From Bartonella callosciuri (GTDB lineage Bacteria; Pseudomonadota; Alphaproteobacteria; Rhizobiales; Rhizobiaceae), in contig NZ_JACHIM010000006.1 of the NCBI RefSeq assembly GCF_014203215.1, positions 38,614 to 73,907 on the forward strand: a DNA stretch of 35,294 bases, written 5' to 3'. Both the position numbers and the translations under genes were made by a program. This document shows, one piece after another, positions 17,225 through 26,404 of this stretch. Below the pieces are notes generated by a model, which saw only the letters and a list, made by a program, of their open reading frames with translations, had not been told where the DNA came from and searched no databases. The number at the start of each line of letters is the position of its first letter. The stretch's first letter is position 1.

Positions 17225-17563
17225 TTGGCCTATGTAGTAACAGACAACTGCATTCACTGTAAATACACTGACTGCGTTGAAGTTTGCCCTGTTGATTGCT
17301 TTTATGAAGGTGAAAATATGCTTGTCATTCACCCTGATGAATGTATCGACTGTGGTGTCTGCGAGCCAGAATGCCCTGCAGAAGCGATTCAAGCTGATAC
17401 AGAACCGGGGTTAGAGAAATGGTTAGAACTTAATCTTCACTATGCAAACAAATGGCCTAACTTAACCACCCGAAAAGATCCCCTTCCTCAAGCAAAAGAA
17501 ATGGATGGCGTTCCAAATAAATTGGAAAAGTATTTTTCAGAAAAGCCAGGAAGCGGTGAATAA
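17225..17563 (+). CDS. fdxA: Ferredoxin FdxA, [3Fe-4S]/[4Fe-4S] type
   Basis: Protein of 112 residues, the usual length for this alphaproteobacterial seven-iron ferredoxin. The N-terminal cluster ligands are in [18 protein letters not shown], and the second cluster motif is [12 protein letters not shown]. The C-terminal extension ([18 protein letters not shown]) is characteristic. The start is a TTG at 17225; GGAG lies about 8 bases upstream and relatives begin with [16 protein letters not shown], so the start is well supported. It is 21 bases after the helicase fragment, in the same direction. A small S4-domain RNA-binding gene commonly found between these two is not here. Confidence 0.95.
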   Translation: MAYVVTDNCIHCKYTDCVEVCPVDCFYEGENMLVIHPDECIDCGVCEPECPAEAIQADTEPGLEKWLELNLHYANKWPNLTTRKDPLPQAKEMDGVPNKLEKYFSEKPGSGE

Positions 17564-17868
17564 TGATGATACAATGACATTAGCTTCCTTTAGAAGTTAA
17601 GAAAGTTCTCTTGTAAAAGTAAAAATTCTTAAGCAAAATGATTGATTCTTGTCAATTTTGATGTTAGTGTCATCTTAACATGATCATCTTTCTAAGTATT
17701 TTTCTTTGTTTTTTATTGTAAAGCAGTGTATTTTTGTTGGATTTAAAAGTACTTAACTTTTATGCTTGCTCAATTCGTGTGATATACTTGGTTAAAGAAC
17801 ATTCAGCGTTCAGGTTTTTAACCTGTTTTCCGATACGTTTGTTTATCATCAAGGGAGTAAATTAAAAT
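17564..17868. promoter_or_regulatory. carD leader region with small hairpins
   Basis: This 305-bp spacer precedes carD. A symmetrical element ATGTTA-9 nt-TAACAT lies at 17661-17681. A -10-like TATACT lies at about 17783, with a poor -35 (TTATGC) 17 bases before it. Downstream in the presumed leader CAGGTT-TTT-AACCTG (17811-17825) forms a 6-bp stem followed by TTTT, a possible weak attenuator. A GGGAG ribosome site stands before the carD ATG. Confidence 0.35.
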
Positions 17869-18453
17869 ATGGCATCCCAACACGGAACGTCCTCCAATGC
17901 TAAAGGGTTTGCAACCTCTGAATATATCGTCTACCCTACCCATGGAGTGGGCCAAATTATAGCAATTGAAGATCAAGAAGTTGCAGGGCATAAATTAAAA
18001 CTTTTTGTCATTCATTTTGCAAAAGATAAAATGGATATCAAGGTGCCAATTGCGAAGGCTCTTTCTGTTGGAATGCGCAAGTTATCTGCTGTTGATTCTG
18101 TTGAACGTGCATTAAAAATCTTGCATGGAAAAGCGCGGATTAAACGAACCATGTGGTCACGTCGTGCTCAAGAGTATGATGCTAAAATCAATTCAGGAGA
18201 TCTCCTTTGTATTGCTGAAGTAGTGCGTGATCTTTTTCGCTCAAACCTACAACCCGAACAATCTTACTCTGAACGCCAACTTTATACCGCTGCACTAGAC
18301 AGGATGGCCCGCGAAATTGCTGTTATTAATAGCCTTTCTGAAACAGAAGCTGTTAATCTCATAGAGATGCATCTTTCGAGAAAACCAAAGGGTGAATTTA
18401 AAGCTGAGAAAAATAAAACGAACGCAGGCGACGAAGCTGTTTATGCTGCATAA
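17869..18453 (+). CDS. carD: CarD family transcriptional regulator
   Basis: Protein of 194 residues. The N-terminal RNA-polymerase-interacting domain (SEYIVYPTHGVGQIIAIEDQEVAG, HKLKLFVIHFAKDKMDIKVP) is a Tudor-like CarD/TRCF-RID fold. The helical C-terminal domain (WSRRAQEYDAKINSGD, IAEVVRDLFR, SYSERQLYTAALDRMAREIA) binds DNA near the promoter. CarD stabilises open complexes and in Alphaproteobacteria influences rRNA and growth-related promoters. It follows fdxA, as in other Rhizobiales. Length is normal and no defect is visible. Confidence 0.94.
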   Translation: MASQHGTSSNAKGFATSEYIVYPTHGVGQIIAIEDQEVAGHKLKLFVIHFAKDKMDIKVPIAKALSVGMRKLSAVDSVERALKILHGKARIKRTMWSRRAQEYDAKINSGDLLCIAEVVRDLFRSNLQPEQSYSERQLYTAALDRMAREIAVINSLSETEAVNLIEMHLSRKPKGEFKAEKNKTNAGDEAVYAA

Positions 18454-19019
18454 TGTTTATGCTGCGTAATAAATAACAAAGTCCTTCGATAATAAGATAA
18501 AATCGGCAGTGTGTAGATTTCATTTTTTTATCAATAAACCTACGACAAAAGGACATTTGCTAGGAAATCCACCAAATGTCTTTATCTAACGATGTGTTGC
18601 TGGAATTAAAATGATATAGGCAGCATCTTAATTTTCCACATCACAATTTTCCATCTGTTATAGTCTCCCATCTCATGACAGAGTTGGTATTTGAGTCTTT
18701 TCCGCACCTCCTTTTTGAAGGGGCTGCACTTTTGAGAAAATGACTAAAACAAAGAATTCTACACTATCAAAAGCGTTTATTTTATCAAGACTAACAAAGA
18801 ATTCTTTTGTCGACTTTCCTCACAGCACATGCCACATAAAACACACCTTCAAAAATTCAAGTGACCTATAAATGATGAGAAGAGATTTTTAAATCTCCTG
18901 CACCACGAAAAATTTTATGCCTCAAGTACCCTTATCGAAGAGAATAACAAAAAGAAAATCACCCGAGCATACATTTTACTCTGAAAGAAAATGAATCTTA
19001 CAAGAGGTAGAGAGGAAAA
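18454..19019. other. Intergenic stretch between carD and rpmF with a hairpin
   Basis: About 565 bp with no gene. A hairpin with arms GACATTTG (18552-18559) and CAAATGTC (18573-18580), with inner GG/CC pairs and TTTAT after it, could terminate carD transcription. On the minus strand an AGGAGGTG near 18710 has no start codon after it. No RNA gene was recognised. In some relatives a peptidoglycan transglycosylase gene (mtgA) is near rpmF; no trace of it can be read here. Confidence 0.4.
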
Positions 19020-19202
19020 CTCTTAATCTTTAGCAGGTAAAACGGAACGTCCGCGATACATCCCTGTTTTCAAATCAATATGATGAGGACGACGCAGTTC
19101 ACCAGAATTTTTATCCTCGATATAAGTCGGCGCCTTCAAGGCATCAGCCGAACGGCGCATACCCCGTTTTGAGGGAGAAGTTTTTCGTTTAGGTACAGCC
19201 AT
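19020..19202 (-). CDS. rpmF: 50S ribosomal protein L32
   Basis: Small basic protein of about 59 residues beginning [20 protein letters not shown] and ending [11 protein letters not shown], the rhizobial L32 sequence. The ATG at 19202 is preferred over an upstream in-frame codon at 19223 because MAVPKRKTS is the universal L32 start and TTTGGAG lies upstream of it. The stop is at 19023-19025, with the reading frame ending there; the flanking bases belong to the downstream sequence. It stands alone on the minus strand and diverges from ispA. Confidence 0.95.
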
Positions 19203-19501
19203 AAAAAGACACTCCAAATCCATTAAAACAGAAAAAGCAATGTCAAAAATGACAATGCTTCACACAAAAACACCATAAAATTTTACAGCGTTATACACTG
19301 ACTAAAAGCTTTTGGCTAGACGTTCATTTAATTTTTTGTTTGGCTTTAACAGAGACTTCCGCATACAGTGGATCTAAGTATTAAAAGAGAAATTGATTTT
19401 TAAATTAAGAAACCTATACAGATTGAGGAAAACAAGAAAGAGCGACAATCTCTCGTTTACAAATTTGAAGATTTCACTTTGCAAAATATAAGGAAGCAAG
19501 A
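19203..19501. promoter_or_regulatory. Divergent promoter region of rpmF and ispA
   Basis: About 300 bp that should contain the promoters for both genes. It includes a direct repeat-like CAATGTCAAAAATGACAATG segment (around 19238-19257), where TGTCA-4 or 5 nt-TGACA forms a small palindrome close to the rpmF start. No further structure is recognisable. Confidence 0.35.
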
Positions 19502-20404
19502 ATGCATGAATTTACCACCCTTCTTGCCAAACATGGTCACAGCGTTGAAAAACGGCTTGATACACTGTTAAGTGATCAAGTTCAAAATGGTGAAATTGCC
19601 CGTCCTGAAATTTTAATCAAAGCCATGCGTCATGGTGTGCTGAATGGTGGTAAACGCCTGCGTCCTTTTCTTGTTATACAAAGTGCTGCACTTTTTAATA
19701 TCCCTCCTGAACAAGCTCTCGACATCGCCTGTGCTTTAGAATGTGTTCACTGTTATTCGCTCATCCATGATGATCTTCCTGCCATGGATAACGACACACT
19801 ACGACGAGGAAAACCCACGGTTCATATAGCATTTGATGAAGCTACAGCGATTCTAGCAGGGAATGCCCTCTTGACACTTGCCTTTGAAATCATTGCCCAC
19901 AAAGCCGACACACTCCCTTTTGACACCAGAATCAAGCTGATCACAGCTCTTGCACAATCAGCAGGACTTGGCGGTATGTTAGGCGGTCAAATGCTTGACA
20001 TTGAAGCGGAAAAGAAACCGCAAGAAAGCACCAACATTATCACTCTACAGCGCATGAAAACGGGTGCCCTTATAAGCTTTGCCTGCCAAGCAGGAGCGAT
20101 CATCGGCAACGCTCCAAAAGAATTTATAGAAAAACTTGCTGCTTTTGGAGCTTATCTTGGTTTAGCCTTTCAATTGACGGATGATCTTCTTGATGTGACC
20201 GCCAGCAGCGAAATCCTAGGCAAAACTGCCGGTAAAGATGAAATAGCGCATAAAGCGACTTTTGTTCGTCTTTATGGGATTGAAGAAACACAAAAAAAAC
20301 GAGATGAACTCATCGCTCAAGCAGAAACACTTCTTGTCCCTTTTGGCGCCAAAGCAAAACCACTCCAACAAGCAGCACGCTTTAGTGCAACACGCAAAAA
20401 TTAA
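19502..20404 (+). CDS. ispA: Polyprenyl synthetase (farnesyl diphosphate synthase type)
   Basis: Protein of 300 residues, usual for IspA. It condenses isopentenyl diphosphate with allylic diphosphates to make C15 or longer prenyl diphosphates for undecaprenyl phosphate and quinones. The first Asp-rich motif is LIHDDLPAMDND, followed by RRGKPT; the second is AFQLTDDLLD, followed by GKTAGKDE. NGGKRLRPFLV is the diphosphate-binding start and GGQMLDIEAE is typical. AAGGAAG lies before the ATG. It uses the products of the ispG pathway encoded about 4 kb away. Chain length specificity cannot be fixed by eye. Confidence 0.92.
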   Translation: MHEFTTLLAKHGHSVEKRLDTLLSDQVQNGEIARPEILIKAMRHGVLNGGKRLRPFLVIQSAALFNIPPEQALDIACALECVHCYSLIHDDLPAMDNDTLRRGKPTVHIAFDEATAILAGNALLTLAFEIIAHKADTLPFDTRIKLITALAQSAGLGGMLGGQMLDIEAEKKPQESTNIITLQRMKTGALISFACQAGAIIGNAPKEFIEKLAAFGAYLGLAFQLTDDLLDVTASSEILGKTAGKDEIAHKATFVRLYGIEETQKKRDELIAQAETLLVPFGAKAKPLQQAARFSATRKN

Positions 20405-20711
20405 ACTTTATCTTCTCTATTTTGTACTACCATTTTTGCTTAATAAAAGTACAAACCGACACGACTAGTCTATTTATCAGTTCTCAATGTTGCAATAGCC
20501 CTTAGCTATCGAGAGCGTCTATGAAAAGCACTTTTACTTCTTTCTTAAATGATTTTAAGTATTTCAACATATATCGCTTTGAAATGAGAAAAGCTTACGA
20601 TGGTTGAAACTCTTATTCAGTATGAATAAGAGTAAATTACCCTTATAAATCAAACAGCTGCCACAATATGAATAGCCATGAAACGTGGGTGATAATAGTA
20701 AGTGAATATTT
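20405..20711. other. Convergent intergenic stretch after ispA
   Basis: About 300 bp with no gene. Its main feature is the perfect hairpin at 20609-20633. The rest is AT-rich and shows no RNA gene. It marks the boundary between conserved core genes and the decayed accessory cluster. Confidence 0.5.
20609..20633. terminator. Bidirectional hairpin between ispA and the MFS pseudogene
   Basis: ACTCTTATTCA (20609-20619), loop GTA, TGAATAAGAGT (20623-20633): a perfect 11-bp stem with a 3-nt loop. It lies between two convergent genes, the right place for a shared terminator. The flanking T runs are short, so strength is uncertain. Confidence 0.55.
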
Positions 20712-21855
20712 TCACTGAAATTTTTTGAGCGTTCCTTCTAAAAAAAACACTGAGGATAAATAAATCAATAAATATAGACCAAAAGTGGAAATTAGTGACA
20801 AGAAACCAAACATATTTACCATATACGCCCTCATGTAAAAAAATACCAATAGGCTGAACCTCTCAACGGCTGACAAGAAAGATTCATATGTGGCTATGAG
20901 ATTAGCCCTAATATTATCATGCAGGACAACTTCTACACGAAGATATGTATACTTAATGAGATAAAGAATTATACAGGCTAAAATAACAGCAATTTCTTTT
21001 CTTGACTCAAAGAAAGCAACGGTAAAAATCATAGAAGCTGAAAAAAACAGTAGTAAAACAAAATTCACCCTTTCACTCAGTTTTGTAAAGAGAAAACTCG
21101 CTAATAGCTGGGAGAGCAATATAAGAAAAAATACTACACCAAAATCAAAATACGTTATATTGATATTATAATCTTTGAATATCCACTGCCAATACTGCGA
21201 AAATATATTGAAAAATAAGTGAAAGATAAAAACATAGAGATATAAGGGATTTTAACAAAAATAGAGAACATCTCTTCTGCATCATAAATTAAAGAAGTTG
21301 TTTTTGGAGTTCTTTCTCTCCTTTCAGGTCATCCAAAAAACAAACCAAATAGTGTCGTCATCGTCATTAAAAATGCAGATAGATCCCATATATATTGACT
21401 TGAATAATCTGCAAAATAAGCACCTATCAAACTAAATACAAACATGCCAATGTAATTATATTGAGAGCTGGAACCAAGCACTTTTTTAGTCGATGTAAGT
21501 TTCGTTTTTGCATATTGAATAAGTAAAGCATTATAGGCACCGGCAATTAAGGTAAGCGACAAAGCATTAAAAAATTTTACCAAAAGCAAACCATTAAAGC
21601 TTGTAGAAATTCCCATAAGAAAAAGCCATGTAGCTGAAAAAGCCGCCGCTAAAATCATAGACATTTTATAACTTTTTCTATCGGCAAAATATCCAAGAGG
21701 AATATACGTAATCATCATAACAAAAGCTTGAAATGACTTAAGATGCCTATATCGATAAGAGTTAAGCCTTTTTCTAGCATATAAAATACAATAAAGGTGC
21801 CTGTTAAAATTCTTATACCATTAAATAAAAATCCAAATGCTAATACATTAGCCAT
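20712..21855 (-). pseudogene. MFS exporter pseudogene of the decayed mcc-like cluster
   Basis: The minus strand from the ATG at about 21855 encodes MANVLAFGFLFNGIRILTG, TFIVFYMLEKGLTLIDIG, then a frameshift near 21745 into ITYIPLGYFADRKSYKMSMI. That is the first membrane helices and the MFS motif A (GYFADRKSYK). The frame stops at 21329; frame changes follow and the C-terminal helices are open at 21119-20712 (LLASFLFTKLSERVNFVLLLF, LLIYLSSVFFLEGTLKKFQ). All of a 12-helix transporter seems represented but at least two breaks make it inactive. It follows the MccB-like gene with about 90 bp between, the position of the MccC exporter in microcin C operons. Substrate is inferred from context only. 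Confidence 0.8.
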
Positions 21856-21948
21856 TCATTCACCAACAACACCAATAAAAAATGAGTACATCAATACCTT
21901 CAAAGTAATCAGGCCATCACTTTGTATAAAATACATAAATATAAGAGC

Positions 21949-23034
21949 TTACATTTTATGACAAATATGGCAATGACCGTTATACGGATCTCCAGTCCTA
22001 TCAACTTGATATCCGGAAAAATTAATGAATAATGTTTTTTCTATAATTTGACATTTGTCAAAATCCGTTAAATATTTTACTGCTTCAAGAGCAGCCAAAG
22101 AACCAGCAACCGCATTATACGGATCTATCAAAGGATTCACATAGTTTTGCTTGATCTTCTTAACAAAATCATGAACATCCTTCACATGGTTCTGATTCAC
22201 ACATGCATAACATCTGGTTTTACCTGGAAATAATAAGTTGCTCAACAATAGCATTTACCGTAGCCGAACCGGCATATAATAGCGCACCGCTCATGTTAAA
22301 AGCAGCCTCATTCATCAAATGAAAAAAATCGGGCCTTAGATTATCTGCCGCGGATATAACAAGATCAGTGCTTTCGAATCGACAGCATGCCTTCTCTATA
22401 TTATCTATTGTTTCTCATAGAACTCATAGTGAGTTGAAGGACTAATATAGGGAGCTTTATCTCTAACAACATCAACATTTTTTTACCGAAGTCATTATAA
22501 TTATGGAGCATTTGCCTAGACAAATTTGTTTCTTCAACAAGATAAAAATCATAGTTTTTAATATGCCCTACACCCATTGCAGATATGTACAAAAAACATA
22601 GCTTCCGCATCCACCCAACCAACTATAGCGACCTTAGCATCTTTTAATTTGGAGTGAGCTAAAAGGGCATATTGTCAAAATTACCTGATACATGCTTAAA
22701 TAAGTTAATTCGCCTATCAAATCTATTATATTCGCTCTCACTAAACCCAACTTTTCTTATAGAATCCTCCTTAGAAGAGGGAGGTTTTATTATCAAGCAT
22801 ATATTTTGTTAAATATAAAAAATCTTCGCTTTCTGCAGTATTTAGGTTACATTTTAATATTATAGGTATTATCTGCGTCAAACACGCTAAAGCTTTTATA
22901 ACATTTGGTTATGTATCACTCATATCAAGGGCTATAACGTTATGTATATCCGCACAGATCAAGGCCTCATCCCCTTTTTGCCTCGCTGATATGGTAGACG
23001 AGTAAACATACTTGTTTTTATAGAGCGAATTCAT
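21949..23034 (-). pseudogene. MccB/ThiF-type adenylyltransferase pseudogene
   Basis: E1-like adenylating enzyme, broken by several frameshifts and stops. From the ATG at 23034 (GAGGGAAAG upstream) a divergent N-terminal part is followed by YNRFDRRINLFKHVS, KLKDAKVAIVG with GGCGSYV in a shifted frame (nucleotide loop), IKNYDFYLVEETNLSRQ (the conserved Arg-Gln), then after another shift LVISAADNLRPDFFHLMNEA (the conserved Asp region). The last open part has PGKTRCYACVNQN, IDPYNAVAGSLAALEAVKYL and GHCHICHKM. The two CxxC pairs bind zinc. Order and spacing, particularly PGKTxCYxC and the final CxxC, fit MccB, which adenylates a peptide C-terminus in microcin C synthesis, better than ThiF or MoeB. 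Predicted size, about 360 residues, also fits MccB. Confidence 0.8.
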
Positions 23035-23056
23035 TTTCAAATCTTTCCCTCGCAAG

Positions 23057-23775
23057 CTAAAGATCTACATGACTCAATAAATCGCGCAAATCTCTCATGT
23101 TATCAAAATTAAAATTATCAAAACAAAATTTACGCCCATGGTACCCTTCAAAATATTTTATATGGAGCTTCATAGCATTCATTTTTTCATCTAACTCGTC
23201 CAAGTTTATATGACGAAATCTACGAAAAATGCTGTAAATGCTGTCTCTCCTTGAATATGTGCTAAGTCAGCAGAAGTGGTGGCTATAATGTGCTTTAAAT
23301 TCTGTTCCAGCATAAAAGGTTTGAATAAATCCATAGCGCCAATACCCCATCACTTCTGGTATGAACAATTGAATACCCTTCATCAACAAACAAAGCTACA
23401 TTTTCATATGGAAAAACAGTTTCTATTAAAACTCCGATTTTTCGTTCAAATTCCCCTCGCAATCCCGTCTCAGAGATCATACTTCCTAAATTAACTTCTA
23501 AGATGATAGATCTATTCACCATAGACTTAAGATTAATTAAGCCCTAAAGAAAGCTCACGTACAAAATACAAAAGAAGTCTTTCCACATGCAGCAGAACCA
23601 GAACTAACAATGCTTTTCTTATAAGCGCAAAATTAAGAAACCATCGGCCATTCTTATTGCATCTTCACGACAGATATATGGAGATCTTCTTCCTAAACCA
23701 AGGACATCCAAAGTAGACTCCACATTTCCTCATATCCCTAGCCAATAGCATTGCATCTCTACTCTGTAAATACAT
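23057..23775 (-). pseudogene. Clp-like AAA ATPase pseudogene
   Basis: Minus-strand remnant of a single AAA domain resembling the first domain of ClpA/ClpB. It reads, in shifting frames: LDVLGLGRRSPYICREDAI, SGSAACGKTSFVF (Walker A GxxxxGKT), LEVNLGSMISETGLRGEFER (the ClpB LDLGxLxAGxxYRGEFE region), ENVALFVDEGYSIV (Walker B with VDE), GAMDLFKPFML, HIIATTSADLAHIQGE (sensor 1), and FRRFRHINLDE (arginine finger region), finishing SHVDL at a TAG at 23057. The proposed start is the ATG at 23775 with TTTGAGG upstream. There is no second AAA domain. At least four frame breaks make it inactive. It ends 22 bp before the MccB-like gene, which implies a common operon. Confidence 0.75.
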
Positions 23776-23830
23776 TATTACCTCAAACTGTAGATAGAAC
23801 GGATCACACGACCCCTTCCAATATTTTTAG

Positions 23831-23938
23831 TTATGACAATAAAGAAGAAAAAATCAAAGATTTTACTTTAGAAGATATAGAAGAAGAAGACTTGATCTTT
23901 GTTCCTAATACCACTTTACTATTTGATTTTACTTTCAT
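23831..23938 (-). CDS. Candidate small peptide ORF upstream of the decayed cluster
   Basis: An uninterrupted ORF of 35 codons from the ATG at 23938 (GAAGAG 6-7 bases upstream) to a TAA at 23831. It starts MKVKSNSKVVLGTKIK, has a run of Ser residues and ends IFSSLLS. It is basic, Ser- and Lys-rich and lies 55 bp before the AAA pseudogene on the same strand, where a precursor peptide gene would be. It ends in Ser, not the Asn used by classical MccB substrates. It could be a chance ORF in AT-rich DNA; a plus-strand ORF also crosses the region. Confidence 0.3.
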   Translation of the reverse strand: MKVKSNSKVVLGTKIKSSSSISSKVKSLIFSSLLS

Positions 23939-24199
23939 TTTAATCTCTTCGTTTAAAATAATATTTGGAAGAAACACCTCTCCCAAGTGTAATTTGGATA
24001 TTTAGATCAAATCATGTCAATGAATACCTTTGGCAGCTTACTCAATTACAAAATTTCTCAAGACATGCTTTTTTTATAGCAGCTCAAATCTGTGATATTT
24101 ATCCGAAGCGTTTTTTTTGTTTTTCAACGATAAGTACCTCCAACTATCTGCGCAGTTTATGATTTTTTGTACTTGTATGGACTTGCATAGGAGGCTGTT
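23939..24199. other. Accessory intergenic stretch upstream of the decayed operon
   Basis: About 260 bp, AT-rich, expected to carry the promoter of the minus-strand cluster. Short overlapping ORFs occur on both strands (for example 23965-24162 plus, 24074-24271 minus) but none shows a ribosome site or recognisable domain. Nothing further can be supported. Confidence 0.35.
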
Positions 24200-24540
24200 A
24201 TGGCAAGACAAAGCGTTTTTTGAGATAGTGAGGCATTTGAGAAAACAAGTATAGGAACCCATGATCTGCAAGCAATCAAGCTTTGGTTAAAAAAATTAAA
24301 TAATGGCGTTTTGCAAGGAATTCAAATTACCCTATTAATTGGAAAAATTTCTAACAGCACTATCCAGCTTTACAATGAAACCCATAAAAATGCTGAAGAT
24401 AATGTTATATTTAGTTTGCTGATGAATCTGTTTGCAGACAATGTTATCAAGGAGAAATGCTCGAAGACAATGAAGAAGCGCCTCAATTTATAAACGATCA
24501 TCTTGTCTCAACATGCAACTACCTGAGGCCTAAATATTGA
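24200..24540 (+). pseudogene. Broken small gene of unknown function
   Basis: An ATG at 24200 follows a very good AGGAGG ribosome site, but after seven codons (MARQSVF) there is a TGA at 24221. The same frame then continues openly as DSEAFEKTSIGTHDLQAIKL, WLKKLNNGVLQGIQITLLIG, STIQLYNETHKNAEDNVIFS and FADNVIK, to a TAA at 24493. A one-base shift near 24450 would instead give EMLEDNEEAPQFINDHLVST and end at 24540. This looks like a gene of about 110 codons with one nonsense and one frameshift mutation. No family is recognised. It faces away from the decayed operon and may belong to the same accessory island. Confidence 0.55.
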
Positions 24541-24636
24541 TTTACAAACAACAGCAAAAGCACGGCCTTGAATGAAGAAAAAATACAAAAACTATCATTG
24601 ACAATGTTTCGAAAAAATGGACTCCAAGAATTTAGT

Positions 24637-25881
24637 TTATCCCTGTCCAAAGCGCGTCTGAATATAATCACTTAAGAGAGTTTCAAATTCTTCAGCAATA
24701 TGGCTGCCACGCAAAGTCTTTACTTTCTGCCCCTCAATAAAAACAGGTGCAGCCGGATTTTCACCCATTCCAGGCAGTGAAATTCCAATATCAGCATGTT
24801 TTGATTCTCCTGGCCCATTAACGATACACCCCATCACCGCAACCTTCAAACTTTCAACACCAGGGTACTTTTCACGCCAGATGGGCATATTTTTATACAA
24901 ATCCGCTTCAATTTTTTGCGCCAATTGCTGAAACACTGTCGAAGTTGTGCGACCACATCCAGGACAAGCCGCAACAACAGGCAAAAATTGCCGAAACCCC
25001 ATCACCTGCAAAAGTTCTTGCCCAACCTTCACTTCTCGTGTCCGATCTCCCCCTGGTTTAGGGGTTAATGAAATACGGATTGTATCTCCAATTCCTTGCT
25101 GCAACAAAATTCCCAAAGCCACGGAAGAAGCCACAACACCCTTTGTCCCCATCCCTGCTTCTGTCAATCCCAAATGGAGTGCATAATCACAACGCTCTGC
25201 CAAATTGCTGTAAACAGCAATAAGATCTTGGACATCACTCACTTTAGCAGAAAGGATAATTTTATCACGCCCCAATCCCAACTCTTCAGCTAAAGCAGCT
25301 GAACGTAAAGCTGACTGCACAACAGTTTCTCGCATGACTTCAGCAACAGATAAAGGATTTTCCTGCTGTGCATTTTCATTCATAAGCTTTGTCAACAATA
25401 CATTATCAAGAGATCCCCAATTCACACCAATGCGAATAGCTTTACGGTATCGACAAGCAATCTCGATAATTTCCGCGAACTGACGATCCTTTTTTGCACC
25501 AAAACCTATATTTCCAGGATTGATTCGATATTTCGCAAGAGCCTGCGCACACGCAGGATGTTCTGATAAAAGCTTGTGACCAATATAATGAAAATCCCCC
25601 ACCAATGGCACAAAAAAGCCCAATCGCTCTAATCTCTCCTGTATTTTTGGCACAGCAGCAGCAGCTTCATCACGATCAACAGTGATCCGAACCAATTGGG
25701 AACCCGCCCGCCAAAGAGCCGCAATTTGTGCAACCGTTGCATCAACATCGGCAGTATCAGTATTGGTCATTGACTGCACAACAATTGGGTTATTCCCACC
25801 AACCATCACATTGCCAACCGCAACGGCAACCGACCGACGACGCTCAAGAGGTTTAGATAAAGAATACGCTGTACTCATCAA
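24637..25881 (-). CDS. ispG: 4-hydroxy-3-methylbut-2-enyl diphosphate synthase (IspG/GcpE)
   Basis: Protein of 414 residues, usual for alphaproteobacterial IspG, the iron-sulfur enzyme that makes HMBPP in the methylerythritol phosphate pathway. Motifs seen are [20 protein letters not shown] at the start, [52 protein letters not shown], and the cluster cysteines in [12 protein letters not shown] and [19 protein letters not shown]. The frame is intact. It is monocistronic and marks the return to conserved core genes after the decayed island. A possible alternative ATG one codon later is also present (MMSTAYS). Confidence 0.96.
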   Translation of the reverse strand: MMSTAYSLSKPLERRRSVAVAVGNVMVGGNNPIVVQSMTNTDTADVDATVAQIAALWRAGSQLVRITVDRDEAAAAVPKIQERLERLGFFVPLVGDFHYIGHKLLSEHPACAQALAKYRINPGNIGFGAKKDRQFAEIIEIACRYRKAIRIGVNWGSLDNVLLTKLMNENAQQENPLSVAEVMRETVVQSALRSAALAEELGLGRDKIILSAKVSDVQDLIAVYSNLAERCDYALHLGLTEAGMGTKGVVASSVALGILLQQGIGDTIRISLTPKPGGDRTREVKVGQELLQVMGFRQFLPVVAACPGCGRTTSTVFQQLAQKIEADLYKNMPIWREKYPGVESLKVAVMGCIVNGPGESKHADIGISLPGMGENPAAPVFIEGQKVKTLRGSHIAEEFETLLSDYIQTRFGQG

Positions 25882-26119
25882 ATCCTCAAATTTTCAAAAG
25901 CTGTGCTACTACTCATCATTTATGATAATGCTTTTCAAACTATAATTGAAAAATGAAGGAAAGACACCACTTCATTTGACCAAAACTCTTGATTTTTTTT
26001 CACATTATCGCCAAGCCAACACTCTCAATGCAACCTTTCAATTTTTAAGCCGTTATAGCAACACCCCAAATACAATTACAATTTTTATAAAACAGTATAA
26101 CACATGAAGGAGGCAACAA

Positions 26120-26404
26120 ATGTATCTGTTTTCAGCCCATGCAAAAAATGATAAAATTAAAAAACGCATTGCACAATTAAAAAGTAAACTTCCCCCTGTA
26201 AACCGTTGCTATTCTCATAATAAAAGCTTTGAAAACGTCTCTGAAATGCTTAACGTATGGAAACAAAAAAGGCGCCACGCGCTTTATCATCTTAATGACC
26301 GCATCACAGAATTAAAAAACAAAGTAAAAGGACATCCTAAAACGACTCTTGCATTGGCTGCAGGATTAGTTTTAACGAGCTTCTTTCTGATACACAAAAA
26401 TTAA
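26120..26404 (+). CDS. Small membrane-anchored protein of unknown function
   Basis: Protein of 94 residues with a strong AAGGAGG ribosome site before the ATG. The first 70 residues are basic and helical (KNDKIKKRIAQLKSKLPPV, MLNVWKQKRRHALYHLNDRI, TELKNKVKG), followed by a C-terminal membrane helix (HPKTTLALAAGLVLTSFFLI) ending in HKN. The arrangement resembles ElaB/YqjD and DUF883-like tail-anchored proteins, which attach to the inner membrane and can bind ribosomes; this is shape similarity only. It is a single gene with about 240 bp upstream and a long gap downstream. Confidence 0.7.
   Translation: MYLFSAHAKNDKIKKRIAQLKSKLPPVNRCYSHNKSFENVSEMLNVWKQKRRHALYHLNDRITELKNKVKGHPKTTLALAAGLVLTSFFLIHKN

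Noticed and set aside
23751-24005. Plus-strand ORF of 84 codons across the head of the decayed cluster
   Set aside because: It starts with TTG without a ribosome site, is antisense to the AAA relic and the peptide ORF, and has no recognisable domain.
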